From: Adineta vaga
Lineage: Eukaryota > Rotifera
NCBI GenBank assembly: GCA_021613535.1
Contig: CP075492.1
Span: 11,408,001 to 11,472,000 of the forward strand
Length of the DNA stretch: 64,000 nt
Direction: 5' to 3'
The translations under genes and the position numbers were made by a program. Every line of letters begins with the position of its first letter. The first letter of the stretch is position 1. Shown in pieces: positions 24,099 through 36,568 of this stretch. Under the pieces are notes generated by a model. The model did not search any database and had not been told where the DNA came from. It saw only the letters and a list, made by a program, of their open reading frames with translations.

Positions 24099-27000
24099 AT
24101 GAGTAATACAAGCAAAGAACCGATGACTAAGAAACAACAAGATGACCTTAATTCAAGTTTTAATAGTAATCAATAATTAATTTATTGTCGTGTAATTTTC
24201 ATTCATTTAATCATTGTATTTAGATCTTCCCTGGGGTCTCCCATTAGGTTTCCCATCGTTATCACCGTTTGGTGCATTTCCAGGTTATGGTATGCCTACA
24301 CCGAATTTCCCTTCACTGAACAGTTTTGCTTCATCAACAACAACTGCTTTTCCTCCTTCACTTCTGTCAAATGATTCAACTACTAATCCATCAACAGCAT
24401 CAAATGATGTTTGGACAAATGGATTATCTTCAGCAAATAATGCCATGGATTATAATGAATATATAAAACAATTAGGTTTTCTTATGAATGCATTTACTGA
24501 ACAACAAAAGCCACCAGAAACAGATAAATCAAAAGGTATTATTGTTAGAAAGAAAACGTGCGTATAAAATATTATCTTCTTCGTTTATTTAATCTTAGCT
24601 TCACCTTCAACAAAACATTCAAAACCCAAATCGTCTCATACTCCTTCAGCATCATCTTCACCCGATGTTCACAATAGTAAAAAACATGATGATTCACGTC
24701 GATCATCATCATCGAATAAATCTTCATCACGTTCAAAATCATCTTCAAAACAACAACCATCATTATCTTCTACTCCAACTCATGTATCTTCAACAAAAAC
24801 ATCTACAAATAATGATTCATCAATGCTCGATCCAGTAGCATTTGCTGCTGCAATGGCAGGTGGTGGTTTATCATTTCCTTATTTTCTTCCATCATTACTT
24901 TCACAAACACCTTCAACAGCAACAACTGGTACAAATAATAATCCTTCAACTTATCCATTTTCAGCCTTATCATCATCTTTAGCTAATCCAACTGCTGGTC
25001 TCTATCCTTTCTTGTCACCTGATTGGTTTACATCACCAGCAGCTTTGGGAAATATAACTCCTGGTAATGAGATCTTCATATATATATATATTAGTGAATG
25101 TTATTACTAAATAATATGTCATTTTTGTATTTAAAGATTCTAAACAATCGAAAAAACGATCAAAATCAATTCGAACTTTAACTGAAGAACAAGATAAAAA
25201 TGCTTCAAGTCTACTTCATTCAGCATTAGTATATATTCTTCTTCTTACTACTATAGAAGACTGATTTTTTTCCTTGTCTATTCTCAGAGCGATCCAACTA
25301 ATACCAATGGTTTACGTTTAAGTCGTCGTAGTAGTACAAATGAGACGCAAATTGACGATTCCAGATCAAACGATGATGGTAAATATTTTTTTGAACATTT
25401 TTGATTCATTAGAAAAATCGTTATATGTTTTAGATGATTCTGATCCTAATCCAAAACGAAAGAAGACTGAAGAAGTCAATGAAGCACTTGTACGAATACC
25501 ATTGAATCGCGGGTATGGTTGAAGATTGTTTTTTACATTGATCAGATTTTCTATACATATTCTCTTCTAGATGGAAACGTATAACGATCGTCCGTGCAAT
25601 AACACGAACGGGTGTTCGTGGTGATGTTTCGTATTATGCACCATGTGGTAGAAAATTACGTTCATTTCAAGAAATTGATCGAGTAAATTTTCATTATTGA
25701 TCTTATCTTTATTTTCATCATATAAATTTGACTTTTTTCTTTTTCCTAGTATCTATCAAAGAAAAATATAACCGACTTAGATCGATCACATTTTACATTT
25801 AGCTCAAAAGTTCATATAGGATTTTTTCATGAACCCAAGGAAGGTCCTGATGGAAAGGTAATGATTTAAATACACTGTGATAAAAATATCTAGGATTTAT
25901 TTTGAATATTTAGACAATTTTTGAAGAATCTACCGAAGATGAAATTGTCAATCGTATCTTAGAAATAAATCCTAAATTTCGTCGTATTGAAACATCTTCT
26001 AGCCCATGTATGACACCTAGTAATGGTAATAGTCATGATCATCATGATGAAAATCGAAAACTTCGTTTAGAACAAGAAGGTTTGATTTGACTCTTTTTTC
26101 TTCCTCAATAATTCATTATGATCATTGATTTCCCATAGAACTATCTAAACGAGCAGCAGAAATCAAAAATAAACGCGATCCAATGCGTTATATGCGTAAT
26201 GTCACTAGTGAAAGTCCTAAAACATCTGATACACAATATCAACATAATGAATTTATAAAAGCAATTATTGAACAACAAAAATTTGCTCAACAACAAGAAT
26301 TAGAACATCAACAAAAAATACAACAAGAACAACAGGTATAGTTCTATGAAAAGAATGAGAGATTTTGTAAATTTGAAAAATTTATCGTTCAGGAACAAGA
26401 ACGTAAACGTCAAGAACTGGTTTATTTGAAACAACTTGAATTAAAGAAACGTCATGAAGAAAAACTTATACAACTCGAACAACGTAAAGCAGAAAAGAAT
26501 GCACAACGTGAAAAGAAAATCGTATGTACTTCTCAATTTGATGATGATTCTATCGTCTCATGTTGATTTCTTTCTCATTTTTCAGCAAGAAAAATATATG
26601 GAAATAGTTCTTGCTAAAGAAGCAAAGCGTATCGCTGAAGATATGCAATTACGCGATCTTAAGGTATAAATATATTCAATCTATTGACTACGATCGAACG
26701 TTTTTTGTATTTAGTCATTTCCAACATTAAAATCAGTTGAAAATAGACGTTTATCCATCGAAGGATTCGCTAATTGTCTAATGATTATTGAATTTCTTAA
26801 TAATTACAAACATATTCTTAATATTCGTATGTTGAATGACAATCAAATGATAATTATTTCTATATTTCTTTTGTTTCTCTCATAGCTGATAATTTAATTC
26901 CAACGTTGAATAGTTTACAACAATCATTGATTAGTTCTTCATCATCACGAGATTTAAATTCTCTCTTTCAAATCTTACTTCGTATTGCATTGGAAGATCC

Positions 27001-30000
27001 TGGAATTCCAAATCCGAAAAAAGCTTTAACTGATCTTGGACAGAAACTATCCGAAATCGATATTACGGAACATACATTTGGAGAAATACTACGTATTTAC
27101 ATTCGAGAACGAAATGGATTTGATGATAAATTAACTCAAAGTCTATCAGATACATCATTTCAAACATTAATTGCCGATGAAAAAGCGGAGATTTTAGCAT
27201 TTTTATGTAATGATTTATCAACAAATAAACAAGTTGTTGAGTAAGTATTATTACAATTGTGAATTTCATGATGAAAATGTTATTGTTTTTTTTTCTTCAG
27301 AGAAATTGATCGTAATCTTGACGAAGTAACCGGTTTAAAACATGAAAAATTAGAAATTGAAAAACGTTTACGACGATTAAAATTCGAAAAATATAATAAT
27401 AATCCGAATAGTAATCCAAATGTGAAGAAAATGGCGACATTAATTCGAGAAAAAGACATGAACAGTTCTGATAATGAAAGTCCAGATGAAAGTGATGGTG
27501 GTATGTTTCGTCTTTTTTTTAAAGAAATCAAATTTCAGTTCCATTTTTGTTTTAGAATCCACTAAAAATGAAGATGAAACATCGATAACGAATGATCCGG
27601 CGACCATAACAGCCGATGATCAAGATATTGAAACACTTGATGAAACAAAAATCGATGATTTAGACAAACGTCTTGCTCTTGTTACACGTAAATATACTCT
27701 GATTAAACGTCGTGTTATCGATAAACAATGTCGTATACGTGCACTCCATCTTGGACAAGATCGATATCGTCGACGATATTGGTACTTTTCACATTTACCA
27801 GGAATTTATATTGAAGGTCTCTCATCGGGTGATATATCCGCAGATAATATTCTAAATATCGTGGAAAATGTTACGAAACAAAAACTTGATAATAAACCAG
27901 CAACGACTGGAAATGAATGTAATTCATCGTCACGTTCAGCTCAACGTAAAAAGCAACAGCAAACAAGAGTAACAAATGTCGTATCACCACCACCACCAAC
28001 ACCATCGACAACTTCCGTTAATGCTGTCGAACAATCTACTCCGATTGAATCGAGTATAATCAAAACTGAAACAAATGATAATGACGAAGAAGAAAAACAA
28101 CAAGAACAAGAACAAGAACAACAATCGGAAACCACAACTAATGTCACAGAAGATCTTGCGACAATGGATTTATCAGCTTTTTGTATGGCAGTACAACGAG
28201 ATAATGATGAACAACAGGAACCTACAGTCATCATTGAAGAAAAGTTCGCTACGAATGGGTATGTTCAGATATTTGAAGAAATCTTTATCGAAAAAAAAAC
28301 TTGTCTTTAGAACATCGAATGAGATAGAAATCAAAGCAGAACCGAGTGATGAACAAAATGGTAAACGTGAAGTAACAGACACGGCTGATGATAATCTTCC
28401 ACTTGATCTTTCATGTTCAAAATCGAAACGTTCATGTCAAGATGATTATTGGACGAATCAACATAAACAAACAATTTATCCTTTAACAACAAATTCCGAT
28501 CAATTTCAAGAATTAAATGATCTTGCTACAACTGCAATGTTGTTAAATAATATTAAACAAGAACAATCAAATCATGATACAGCGAAAAATATTCTCGATT
28601 TTACCAATACTAATTTACAAAATCTCATTTCAAATCAATTCATGTCATCCTATAATTTCTCTTCGCCAATTAAACAAGAAACATCAAATGTCGATTTTAA
28701 ACAAATTGAACAATCAATACGAGAAAAATATCAATATCCACAACCATTACCTATTCCCGATGGTAAGTGATTTGAAACTATCTACCATTCAAATTAATTT
28801 CTTTCATTTAGATGTTCAATCTGGTTGGTGGTTTATTCAAACACCGGAAGAATTACGTACTCTAATTAAATCTCTTGCTAAACGTGGTCAACGTGAAAGA
28901 TATTTATGTCGAATGCTTCAACGTTATTCTGATGTTATTATTAATTCGATGACAAATATGAAACCTGAAAATTCTTCGCTATTGACAGAAACTGAAACTG
29001 AAACTGAAACTGATGATCAACAACAAATACAAAACTCGAATGATTTTACTGAAAATGAAAATCTGAATTTTGATGACACACATGAAATGGATGTCCTAAA
29101 TGAAATCTATAATTTATCTGATCGTATTATTGCATCGAGTCTTCATTGTCGTTCATATGATATTAATTCCACACGGAAACGATTAACATATTCGGATATT
29201 CAAGCTAAAGGTTCAGATATTCTTGATGAAGCAAAACATTTATTAGCAGAAATTGAACGAAATATTGAACGACGTTATTTAAAACATCCATTCGTTCGTA
29301 AATATGAATTAAATCTTTCGTCATTGAATCGCATCAATCAAAATAGTACATATCATCATACATTAGAAAATTCTACCAATGAAATTGTATCATCATCAAA
29401 ATTCGATGAAGTACCACAACAACTCGAACGTTGGAGACGAACTGTTAATGAATCACGCACACCAGCACAATTAGCATTATGTTTAACCCAATTAGAACGT
29501 TGTATTGCATGGGAAAGATCAATTATGAGAGTATATTGTGAAATATGTAATTCAGATGTTGATGAAGAAAAACTATTGTTATGCGATGGTTGTGATCATG
29601 GTACACATACGTATTGTTTCATTCCACCCATGTCATTTATACCACCAAATGATTGGTAAGATGAAAGAAATGAAGTTGTTTTGTAAGAAGAATTCATCAT
29701 TTTCTCTCCAATGATTTAGGTATTGTTATGTTTGTATTGGCAAAGCGAAAGGTGAAAATCTATGTTTTGTATGTGGAAATAAAGGCGATACACAACTGAA
29801 TCGATGTGAACATTGTGGAAAATTATTTCATGAAGAATGTTTAAAAAATGCAAAACAACAACGAGGAAAATGGTTATGTGTCTTATGTTCAGCTAATGAT
29901 AGTACTGCTTTAATTGCTAGTTTAACTGCTGGAACAAATAATACGAAATGGGTATGTATGAAATGGTATTCAATTTTTTATTAAAACAAATTTTCTTCTT

Positions 30001-30836
30001 ATCTTTTAGCAAATGGGTCGTCAAACATCACGCTCAACTAATACATCAGCAAATGCAACACAAAATTCGACATTAAAATCTCGTCAACCATCGATTACTT
30101 CAACGACTTCTCTCATTAATATAAATGGCGATTCAAATAATAATTCGTCTACATCTAATCGTAATCGATCGACTAATAATAACAATAATAATCGTAAATC
30201 GAAAGCACGAAATAGTATACATAATCTTGAAAGTTCCATTCTCCAAGAATCACATTCAAATTCTTCTCATGCTGATGCAATAACCATGAGTAGTTTGAAT
30301 GAATCATCATCAATGCAATCACCATCTAATACCGGTGATATCGATGATGATGATGATGACGATGACAATATTCCATCCCCAACATTAGGTGGTACAAATA
30401 ATAATAACAATTCTTCGAAGAAAAAACCATCTCGAAAATCGAAATCTAATACTGATAATAATGATATCAAAGCTTGCAGGTAAATTTTTGAAAGAAATAT
30501 CTTTCTTCCTTGCAAAATACAATTCTCTGGGTTTTTTTTCGCAGAAATATTCTTAATGAATTATTAAAGAATGATGCATCATGGCCATTTCAAACGGCTG
30601 TTGATCCTAAACAACATCCGGAATATTATGAATGTATAAAAACTCCGATGGATTTTACGACAATGAAGAGAAAAATGCGTAATCATCAATATACAAAACG
30701 CGAAGATTTTTTTCATGATGTAAATTTAATCTTAAATAATTGTGAATATTATAATGAAGATGATAGTCCAGTTGGTGAAGCTGGTCATGCTTTACGGACA
30801 TTTTTTGAAACAAGATGGGCAAAACAATTCGGTTAA
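24099..30836 (+). CDS. BAZ2: BAZ2-type chromatin remodelling subunit (TAM, DDT, PHD, bromodomain)
   Basis: BAZ2A/B partner the ISWI ATPase SMARCA5; BAZ2A (TIP5) forms NoRC, which silences rDNA. The N-terminus (MSNTSKEPMTKKQQDD, then LPWGLPLGFPSLSPFG) is Ser/Pro-rich and disordered. The TAM/MBD-like domain spans about 25490-25920 (WKRITIVRAITRTGVRGDV, YYAPCGRKLRSFQEIDRYL). A Gln/Lys coiled coil (about 26080-26660) leads to a DDT domain (about 26716-26970, RRLSIEGFANCLMIIEFL). WHIM-like segments follow, including RIRALHLGQDRYRRRYWYF near 27730. A PHD finger lies at about 29536-29750 (CEIC, CDGC, H, C, CYVC), with a second zinc-finger set at about 29760-29900 (CFVC, CEHC, HEEC, CVLC). The bromodomain ends the protein (WPFQTAVDPKQHPEYYECIK, NCEYYNEDDSPVGEAG). 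The start fits a first short exon at 24099-24166. The second PHD-like finger is unusual for BAZ2. Confidence 0.92.
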
Positions 30837-31396
30837 AATATTTCCCTTTTTCTTTGTACGTGCCATTGTAAATACGACCAATGGATTTTTGTTGAATCTC
30901 CTTTTCTTTCTTTGACCAGAATGAAACAAAAACAAAAAACAAGAATATAATCCAGAAAAAATGATTGTTTATTATTCTATTGTATGTATATCTCAGATAA
31001 AAAAACAAAATTGATGCGTTTTTTGTTCTTGAGGTCAAGTAAAACAAATATAATGAGGATCTTTTCTTTCTCTATGCTTCTCTCCTTTCTTCTCTTATTT
31101 ACTGTTGTTTTCTTTTTTCTTTTGTCATTACACAGTATTTTGTTGTAAATCATCATCTATCTTGTCAGATCGTCAATGTTTTGTTTGTATGTGTGTGTCT
31201 AGTTGAACAAATAATAATAACAACTGTGTGGTGGACAAATGACGAAATGAAATACATTTAATTACTTTACTTCAAACTTGACTGCTTCTAATTCGTTTAT
31301 AGACGAAATAGACTGTTCATTCATATTTATTTCTAATTGAAAAAACAACGACTCGAACAAACGAATAGCACATCGAAACGAAAATCTGTTCTTTTT
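30837..31396. other. Convergent spacer, BAZ2 and sphingomyelinase 3' ends
   Basis: 560 bp between convergent stop codons, AT-rich with T-runs and one TG run near 31190. No gene seen. Confidence 0.6.
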
Positions 31397-32893
31397 TTAA
31401 TGTGTTATTACACAACTAATATCCTTTCGTTTAACTTCAATTAATCGAAAATGTTGAGCTTGATCTCTGTCTACTGTGCATGCACATAAATGAGATGAGA
31501 TATTACTAATATAAAAAGATTCCGTCGATAAACGTGTTTGTAAAATGAATGTTGAATTTGTTTCAATACATTTCGTTGCATTATCAATTTGAATGAGTTT
31601 TAAATAGCGATTTACTTGTTCCATACTGTATTTCATTCGAAAATATTTAGCATCAGATAAATAAAATTCCGGTTGATAACCATCAATTAATATAATATAT
31701 TGTTCAGATTTTAAACAACGATGACGACGTGGTGTACCATTATTTGTTAGAATAAATAGTGAAGCTGTTTCATTTGATGAATTTCCAATAAGAACATCAC
31801 GATCTGATATAATAATGGGTAGATTTTCATCAACTGTTACTAGTTGTACATATGTTAACACACCTGATGGTCTTTGTGGCCATTTGATTTTACTTAGATT
31901 AAAAAATCCAACAATTGGATAATGATCAGAAAGTTCCATCAATGGAATATTTCGTGTATTATAAAACATTCGATTTCTACCAAGTGCATGCCATTGTTCC
32001 GAAGCCATTCGATCAATAATAAGATTATACCAAAGTATTGAATCATTTGGTGCATGATCTTTATAGATAAATATATAATCTAATAATTGATTTTCTTGAT
32101 GTGTTGTTGTTGTTGTCATTGCATTAAATGAACTATCCCACGTACATAGAAGACTTGAGGGATATAAATATTGTTGTTTAACTCGTAAAATATCAATCAT
32201 ATTTTCATATTGTTCAGTATTATATTTATCAACATTGAAATCACCAAGAAAGAAAATCAATTCATTCTTCGAAATATTTCTTTCATCAAGAAAACCAGTT
32301 ATTTCTTGCATTTGTTTTTCACGTACTTCAATTTCACTTGATAAATAACATCCATGATGATCACTCGGTTGTAAATGTGTACCAATGATATGTACAGGAA
32401 TTTCATTTTTACCATAGATTATTCGTATATAGATAAAACCGCTTCGTACAAATGTATGTCCACTACATGTATTTCGATAAAAATATTGTACAGCATGCAT
32501 TATGGGCCATTTACTCAGTAGTGTTACACCGCCACTAACAAATTTCAATGAACTTCGACCAATTTCACGATTCCATGTTTCATCCCAATGATCGTCATCA
32601 TCTTGGTTGCCTAATATCGGCGTACTGTATGGATAGGTATCTACAAGCGAATCCAAGAGAATTTGACTTGGTTTAGGTTGAAACACTTCTTGTAAACAAA
32701 GAATATCATTTGAACGAATAAATTTTGATTTTGCTAATAAACGAGCTCGAGTTATTTGATCACGTTCTAATACTAATAAACTTGGTACAAACATTACATT
32801 ATAACTCATTAAAATAATTTGATTAACATCATCATCATCATCATCATGAGCTTTGCAATGAATCAAGAGAACAAGTAATAGAAATAGTTTCAT
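31397..32893 (-). CDS. Secreted bacterial-type sphingomyelinase C, intronless
   Basis: Sphingomyelinase C cleaves sphingomyelin to ceramide and phosphocholine. This 498-residue single-exon frame begins with a clear signal peptide (MKLFLLLVLLIHCKA), followed by an Asp run. The DNase I-like catalytic domain covers about residues 24-335. Its expected metal and catalytic residues are all present: Asn32 (SYNVM), Glu69 (CLQEVF), His173 (GTHLQ), Asp218 and Asn220 (GDFNV), Asp323-His324 (SDHYPI). The order and local motifs are those of the secreted bacterial enzymes, some of which act as haemolysins, rather than animal neutral SMases. About 160 further C-terminal residues form an extra domain I cannot name, possibly a beta-trefoil-like or binding module. 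No introns, in a neighbourhood where nearly every gene has many, suggests horizontal origin. It appears intact. It is divergent from the hnRNP K-like gene, 206 bp away. Confidence 0.88.
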   Translation of the reverse strand: MKLFLLLVLLIHCKAHDDDDDDVNQIILMSYNVMFVPSLLVLERDQITRARLLAKSKFIRSNDILCLQEVFQPKPSQILLDSLVDTYPYSTPILGNQDDDDHWDETWNREIGRSSLKFVSGGVTLLSKWPIMHAVQYFYRNTCSGHTFVRSGFIYIRIIYGKNEIPVHIIGTHLQPSDHHGCYLSSEIEVREKQMQEITGFLDERNISKNELIFFLGDFNVDKYNTEQYENMIDILRVKQQYLYPSSLLCTWDSSFNAMTTTTTHQENQLLDYIFIYKDHAPNDSILWYNLIIDRMASEQWHALGRNRMFYNTRNIPLMELSDHYPIVGFFNLSKIKWPQRPSGVLTYVQLVTVDENLPIIISDRDVLIGNSSNETASLFILTNNGTPRRHRCLKSEQYIILIDGYQPEFYLSDAKYFRMKYSMEQVNRYLKLIQIDNATKCIETNSTFILQTRLSTESFYISNISSHLCACTVDRDQAQHFRLIEVKRKDISCVITH

Positions 32894-33099
32894 GTTTAAA
32901 AATGTAAGAAATTCGAATCGTATTTCGATTCTCTTTTCTTATCAAGTGATATTTTGAAAAATGATTCCTTTTCTTCTCTGTTGAATAGCGACATCGACCG
33001 TTGTTTGACTTTTCGTTATTTGTATTTTACCAGTCAAGCAATAATGGATAAAGAACAATATATTTCTCTTCTAGTCTATTCAAAATTCTTCTTCCGTTC
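32894..33099. promoter_or_regulatory. Short divergent promoter, sphingomyelinase/hnRNP K-like
   Basis: 206 bp separate two divergent starts. An acceptor-like TATTTCTCTTCTAG ends at 33074, 25 bases before the plus-strand ATG. The possibly acquired gene therefore has a eukaryotic promoter region of ordinary size. Confidence 0.45.
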
Positions 33100-34672
33100 A
33101 TGTCTGATTTATCAACGAATTCATCATTATCATACGATTATTCATATGAAAAAGTTATTAGAGATTTAGATCGATGGCATATCAACATAGTCGCGAAACT
33201 TGATCAAATATCGAATGATATTCATTTAGATATGAGTACAACATTTGATAATGTTCATTATTTCGCTTCATTTACTAAAACACTTCTTATCGAATATGAA
33301 AATCAATTGAGTCGAGCAACAACAAATGAACAAATAGATATGATCGAAGAACGAATCAATCATATTCTTGCTGAAGTTCAACATTTACAATGTAAATAAG
33401 ATATTTAATAACTAAAAACGAGTCTTTTTCTCTATTTTTGTAGTATTATCTTTTCAATTGAATTGTCAATCAGTTCAATTAATTGGTAAACTTCAAATAA
33501 AATATAATAATATTGAACTTCAATTAATGGATTCATCATGGATTTTAAGTTTATATCGAACAATATCTGATTATTCGATAAAGAATAAACAAATGATTTT
33601 ATCAAATAATAATTATCGTTTTCTTATTTCACGACATGACGCAATTCAACTGGATAAAATTTCTCTTTCTAATCTTCATTTAACATCATTTGATAATACA
33701 TGGATCGATGAATGTGTGTTAACCTTTAATGTATCTAATCTTGATACATTTCTTCATGCATTTACATCCTATTGGAATCATTTTCCACAGAACAAAACAA
33801 TTCGTTTACTATTACCTTTATTCAAACTTTCACTTGTCATGGATACAACAGACGAAAGATTCGATTATTTTAGGAAACGTTTTCAATTGGATGAAATGAG
33901 AATTTTTCCAGATTTTTGTCCGAAATCAGATGAAAAAATTCTACTATTTCGTGGTAAACGACGTGATCATCTTCAAGATTGTATTGAAGAGATTTTTTAT
34001 AATATCGAAGAGAAAAATGAACAAATTTCTTCGAAACAAAAGATACGACTTTACAATCCAGCGAGTTTATCAATTAATGATATTGTACGAAGAGATTTGA
34101 ATTATGGTGGTTTTATATCCAATCAGAATAGAAATCGTTCGCATGAAACAGATGATGAAGAGTAATGATTAGAGACTTTTCTTCGAAAAATATTAAATGT
34201 TTTTGATTAATTTTTAGAAGTAGTGATGAAGATCTTTGGAATGAAAATGATGAATGGTGGACTTGTCAATCAAATCGAGATAATCGAACGGAAATTATTC
34301 AACGAGAAATGAGTGTTACTAATATACAAGCTGGAGTTATCATTGGTAAATCAATCGTTTATCTGTTATGAAGAAAAAAACAATTTTTAAGTTTTCTTCA
34401 GGTTTAAATGCTTTACGTATTGATCGAATTAAACAAAAAACGGGAGCATATATTTATATCAATGGTGATATGAAAGATCTTAAACGAACTGTAAGATTTC
34501 TTTAAAAGAATTTCATTCGTATCTTTTCTTTATTCTATAGGTATTTATGAAAGGTACTTATGAACAAACAGATCGTGCCTATGTTTGTATTGAAAATCTT
34601 CTTGAAAGACATAAAAATGGTGAATTATCATTAAAATCACCATATTTCCCTGACAAATATAAAAGCAAATAA
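33100..34672 (+). CDS. hnRNP K-like protein with degenerate KH domains
   Basis: hnRNP K/PCBP proteins bind C-rich RNA and DNA with three KH domains. The first exon (33100-33393) is a helical, coiled-coil-like N-terminus not found in hnRNP K. Three KH-like units follow. The first is near 33610-33780. The second runs from IRLLLPLFKLSLVMD to ILLFRGKRRDHLQDCIEEIF (about 33808-34005). The third is at AGVIIGLNALRIDRIKQKTG to AYVCIENLL (about 34330-34600). The spacer after KH2 (IRLYNPASLSIND...LNYGGF) parallels the hnRNP K segment after its KH2, which supports the assignment. In all three units the GxxG RNA-gripping loop is altered (MDTTDER and GLNALR in units 2 and 3). Four short introns, stop at 34670. 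About 430 residues. RNA binding may be weakened or lost; the role is unknown. Confidence 0.65.
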
Positions 34673-35157
34673 GATCCTACGAATGATTATATCTATCTAT
34701 CTAGTCATTTTGTTTTTATTAATGTTTGTTTTCTTTAAATAATTTGTATGCATTCATTCGATTTTATTTCATTCGTATTCAAATTAATCTATAAATCTCA
34801 TTGACATTCTCAATGATATCAAGGATTAAACCTTTTATTATCATTTGTTCGTGTCAACAAAGACACCAAACAGTATAATGTCTAATCGTACAATCAATCA
34901 TTTGAATTACCAACTAATACGTATATCCATTATATCTTTTATTTTCTTCTCCTTCGTTCATACCTATCGCAATGAGTGTTGACCCTCACGCTTCACGATT
35001 CGATGTCGGAGAACTAAACGAAGAAAATTATATAATGAACATCAATTATATATATATGTCTTTACCTATACATTTATCCCTTTTATTTTGCTTCTTATCG
35101 AACAAAGACATCGAAATATATATTCAAAGCGGTAAGAGATACCAATTAAATTAAACT
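34673..35157. other. Spacer, possibly with the first exon of the next gene
   Basis: A 60-codon frame starts at 34972 (MSVDPHASRFDVGELNEEN) and its first 20 codons look protein-like. I could not find a splice that joins it in frame to the next gene, so it is left unassigned. The rest is AT-rich spacer. Confidence 0.4.
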
Positions 35158-36076
35158 ATGCTTACAACTGCGCATTATACGAATCGACATAGAAAATCTC
35201 AAATGAATCAACAATATTGGATTGATTATCATAATATACAAATTCCATGGTTAAATTTTCTAACATCTCAATCAATTCCTGAAGAAACAGATACATCGGA
35301 ATGTTTCCAACAGTATCGTACGAACAGTGAAAGTTCCCTATCATCAGATGAAGAATGTTATATTGTACTTGAAGTACCGAAACCTCGTTTAAATAATGAA
35401 ATTAATCAACAATTAAACTATGCTCAAATCAATGAATATGAACAATGTGTTCAATCAGAGATTATCGATGTAATAGAAATCAACACAAAGATTAATTCAG
35501 CAGAGAAATACAAATTATTTTTTCTTTCTTTCTCTCTAGATACCTTCGAAAGAACAACAGGTCATTGAACATCAATGTGAAGAAATCAATGACAATGAAA
35601 AAGTTATTCAAAGAACAAACCATATTCTTTTTCATATACCACAAAAATTTGATAAATTCATTTCAGTATCTGATGAAGATTTTAGTAGTCTGACGAATGA
35701 AAAAAACCAAACATCGAATAAACTCATAATAGAAACAAAGATATTAAAACGTATATTTACATATGATGATAGTTCAATTGAAAAATATCATCGAGTTAAA
35801 GAACAAAAACGTTATCATATAGATATCAAATCGAATTCGTCGATATCAAAATCATCGAAATTATTTCGTTCAATTAAAGATCGAACACGACATATGAAAA
35901 ACAAATATACATTTTCTACTAAACAAATCAAGTCTAATGAACCAGAATTACTTCATGTGAAATATCTTGATGGTAGACCTAGTCTAATCGATCCCGATTT
36001 CGACCAATCAGATAATATTTGTAATTCTCAACGTAAACAAATATTTCATCATTTTCGAAAACTTTTTTTTAAATAA
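35158..36076 (+). CDS. Orphan basic, serine-rich protein
   Basis: I do not recognise this protein. Two exons are joined by an intron at about 35470-35539 (donor GTAATAG, acceptor CTCTCTAG), giving SEIIDIPSKEQQV across the junction in one frame. It encodes about 280 residues ending HFRKLFFK before TAA at 36074. The N-terminal part is acidic with a Ser-rich patch (SSLSSDEEC). The C-terminal part is very basic (KSSKLFRSIKDRTRHMKNKY). No transmembrane segment or signal peptide is seen. The start is uncertain: 35158, an internal Met at 35203, or an upstream exon. Possibly a lineage-specific nuclear or cytoskeletal protein; this is a guess. Confidence 0.5.
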
Positions 36077-36568
36077 AACTTTCTCTTTATTTATATTTAT
36101 CAAATGTAATTAATTATTTGTCTCTAGGATTGATAAGACTTCGATAATCGATTATCAATGAATTGAATTTATCCTACAAATCGAGGTTAAATCAACATAT
36201 TTTATCAGTAGAAAATATCAATAGTCAATCTGATGTCCTATTCATTTTAAGGTTGATGATTTTATCTGGCTTATGCATTCAATTTCATTAGAAAACTTTT
36301 TTCTTAAAAAAACATCAATAAGACAATATTCTGAAATCATAATTTCCATCAATCATTCTAAAATTTAATGAACATGATTATGTCAAGTTTGAAAAGATAA
36401 TGAATGTTTTGTTTTTTAATTTCACTAAATATGTATATGTTGGAAAAAAATATGTCAATAATAATGACATAAATGTGTTTGTATGAAAAATGTAAGTACA
36501 AACAACAGTAAAGGTAATATATTCACAGTTATGAATGGAGAACATAATTAATACAAAAAGAAAAATGA
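36077..36568. other. Convergent spacer
   Basis: 492 bp between the orphan gene (plus) and the PTPN9-like gene (minus). Very AT-rich. No gene seen. Confidence 0.6.

Noticed and set aside
27941-28234. Cys/Ser-rich minus-strand frame within BAZ2
   Set aside because: Antisense of Gln/Glu/Thr-rich BAZ2 coding sequence; no independent features.
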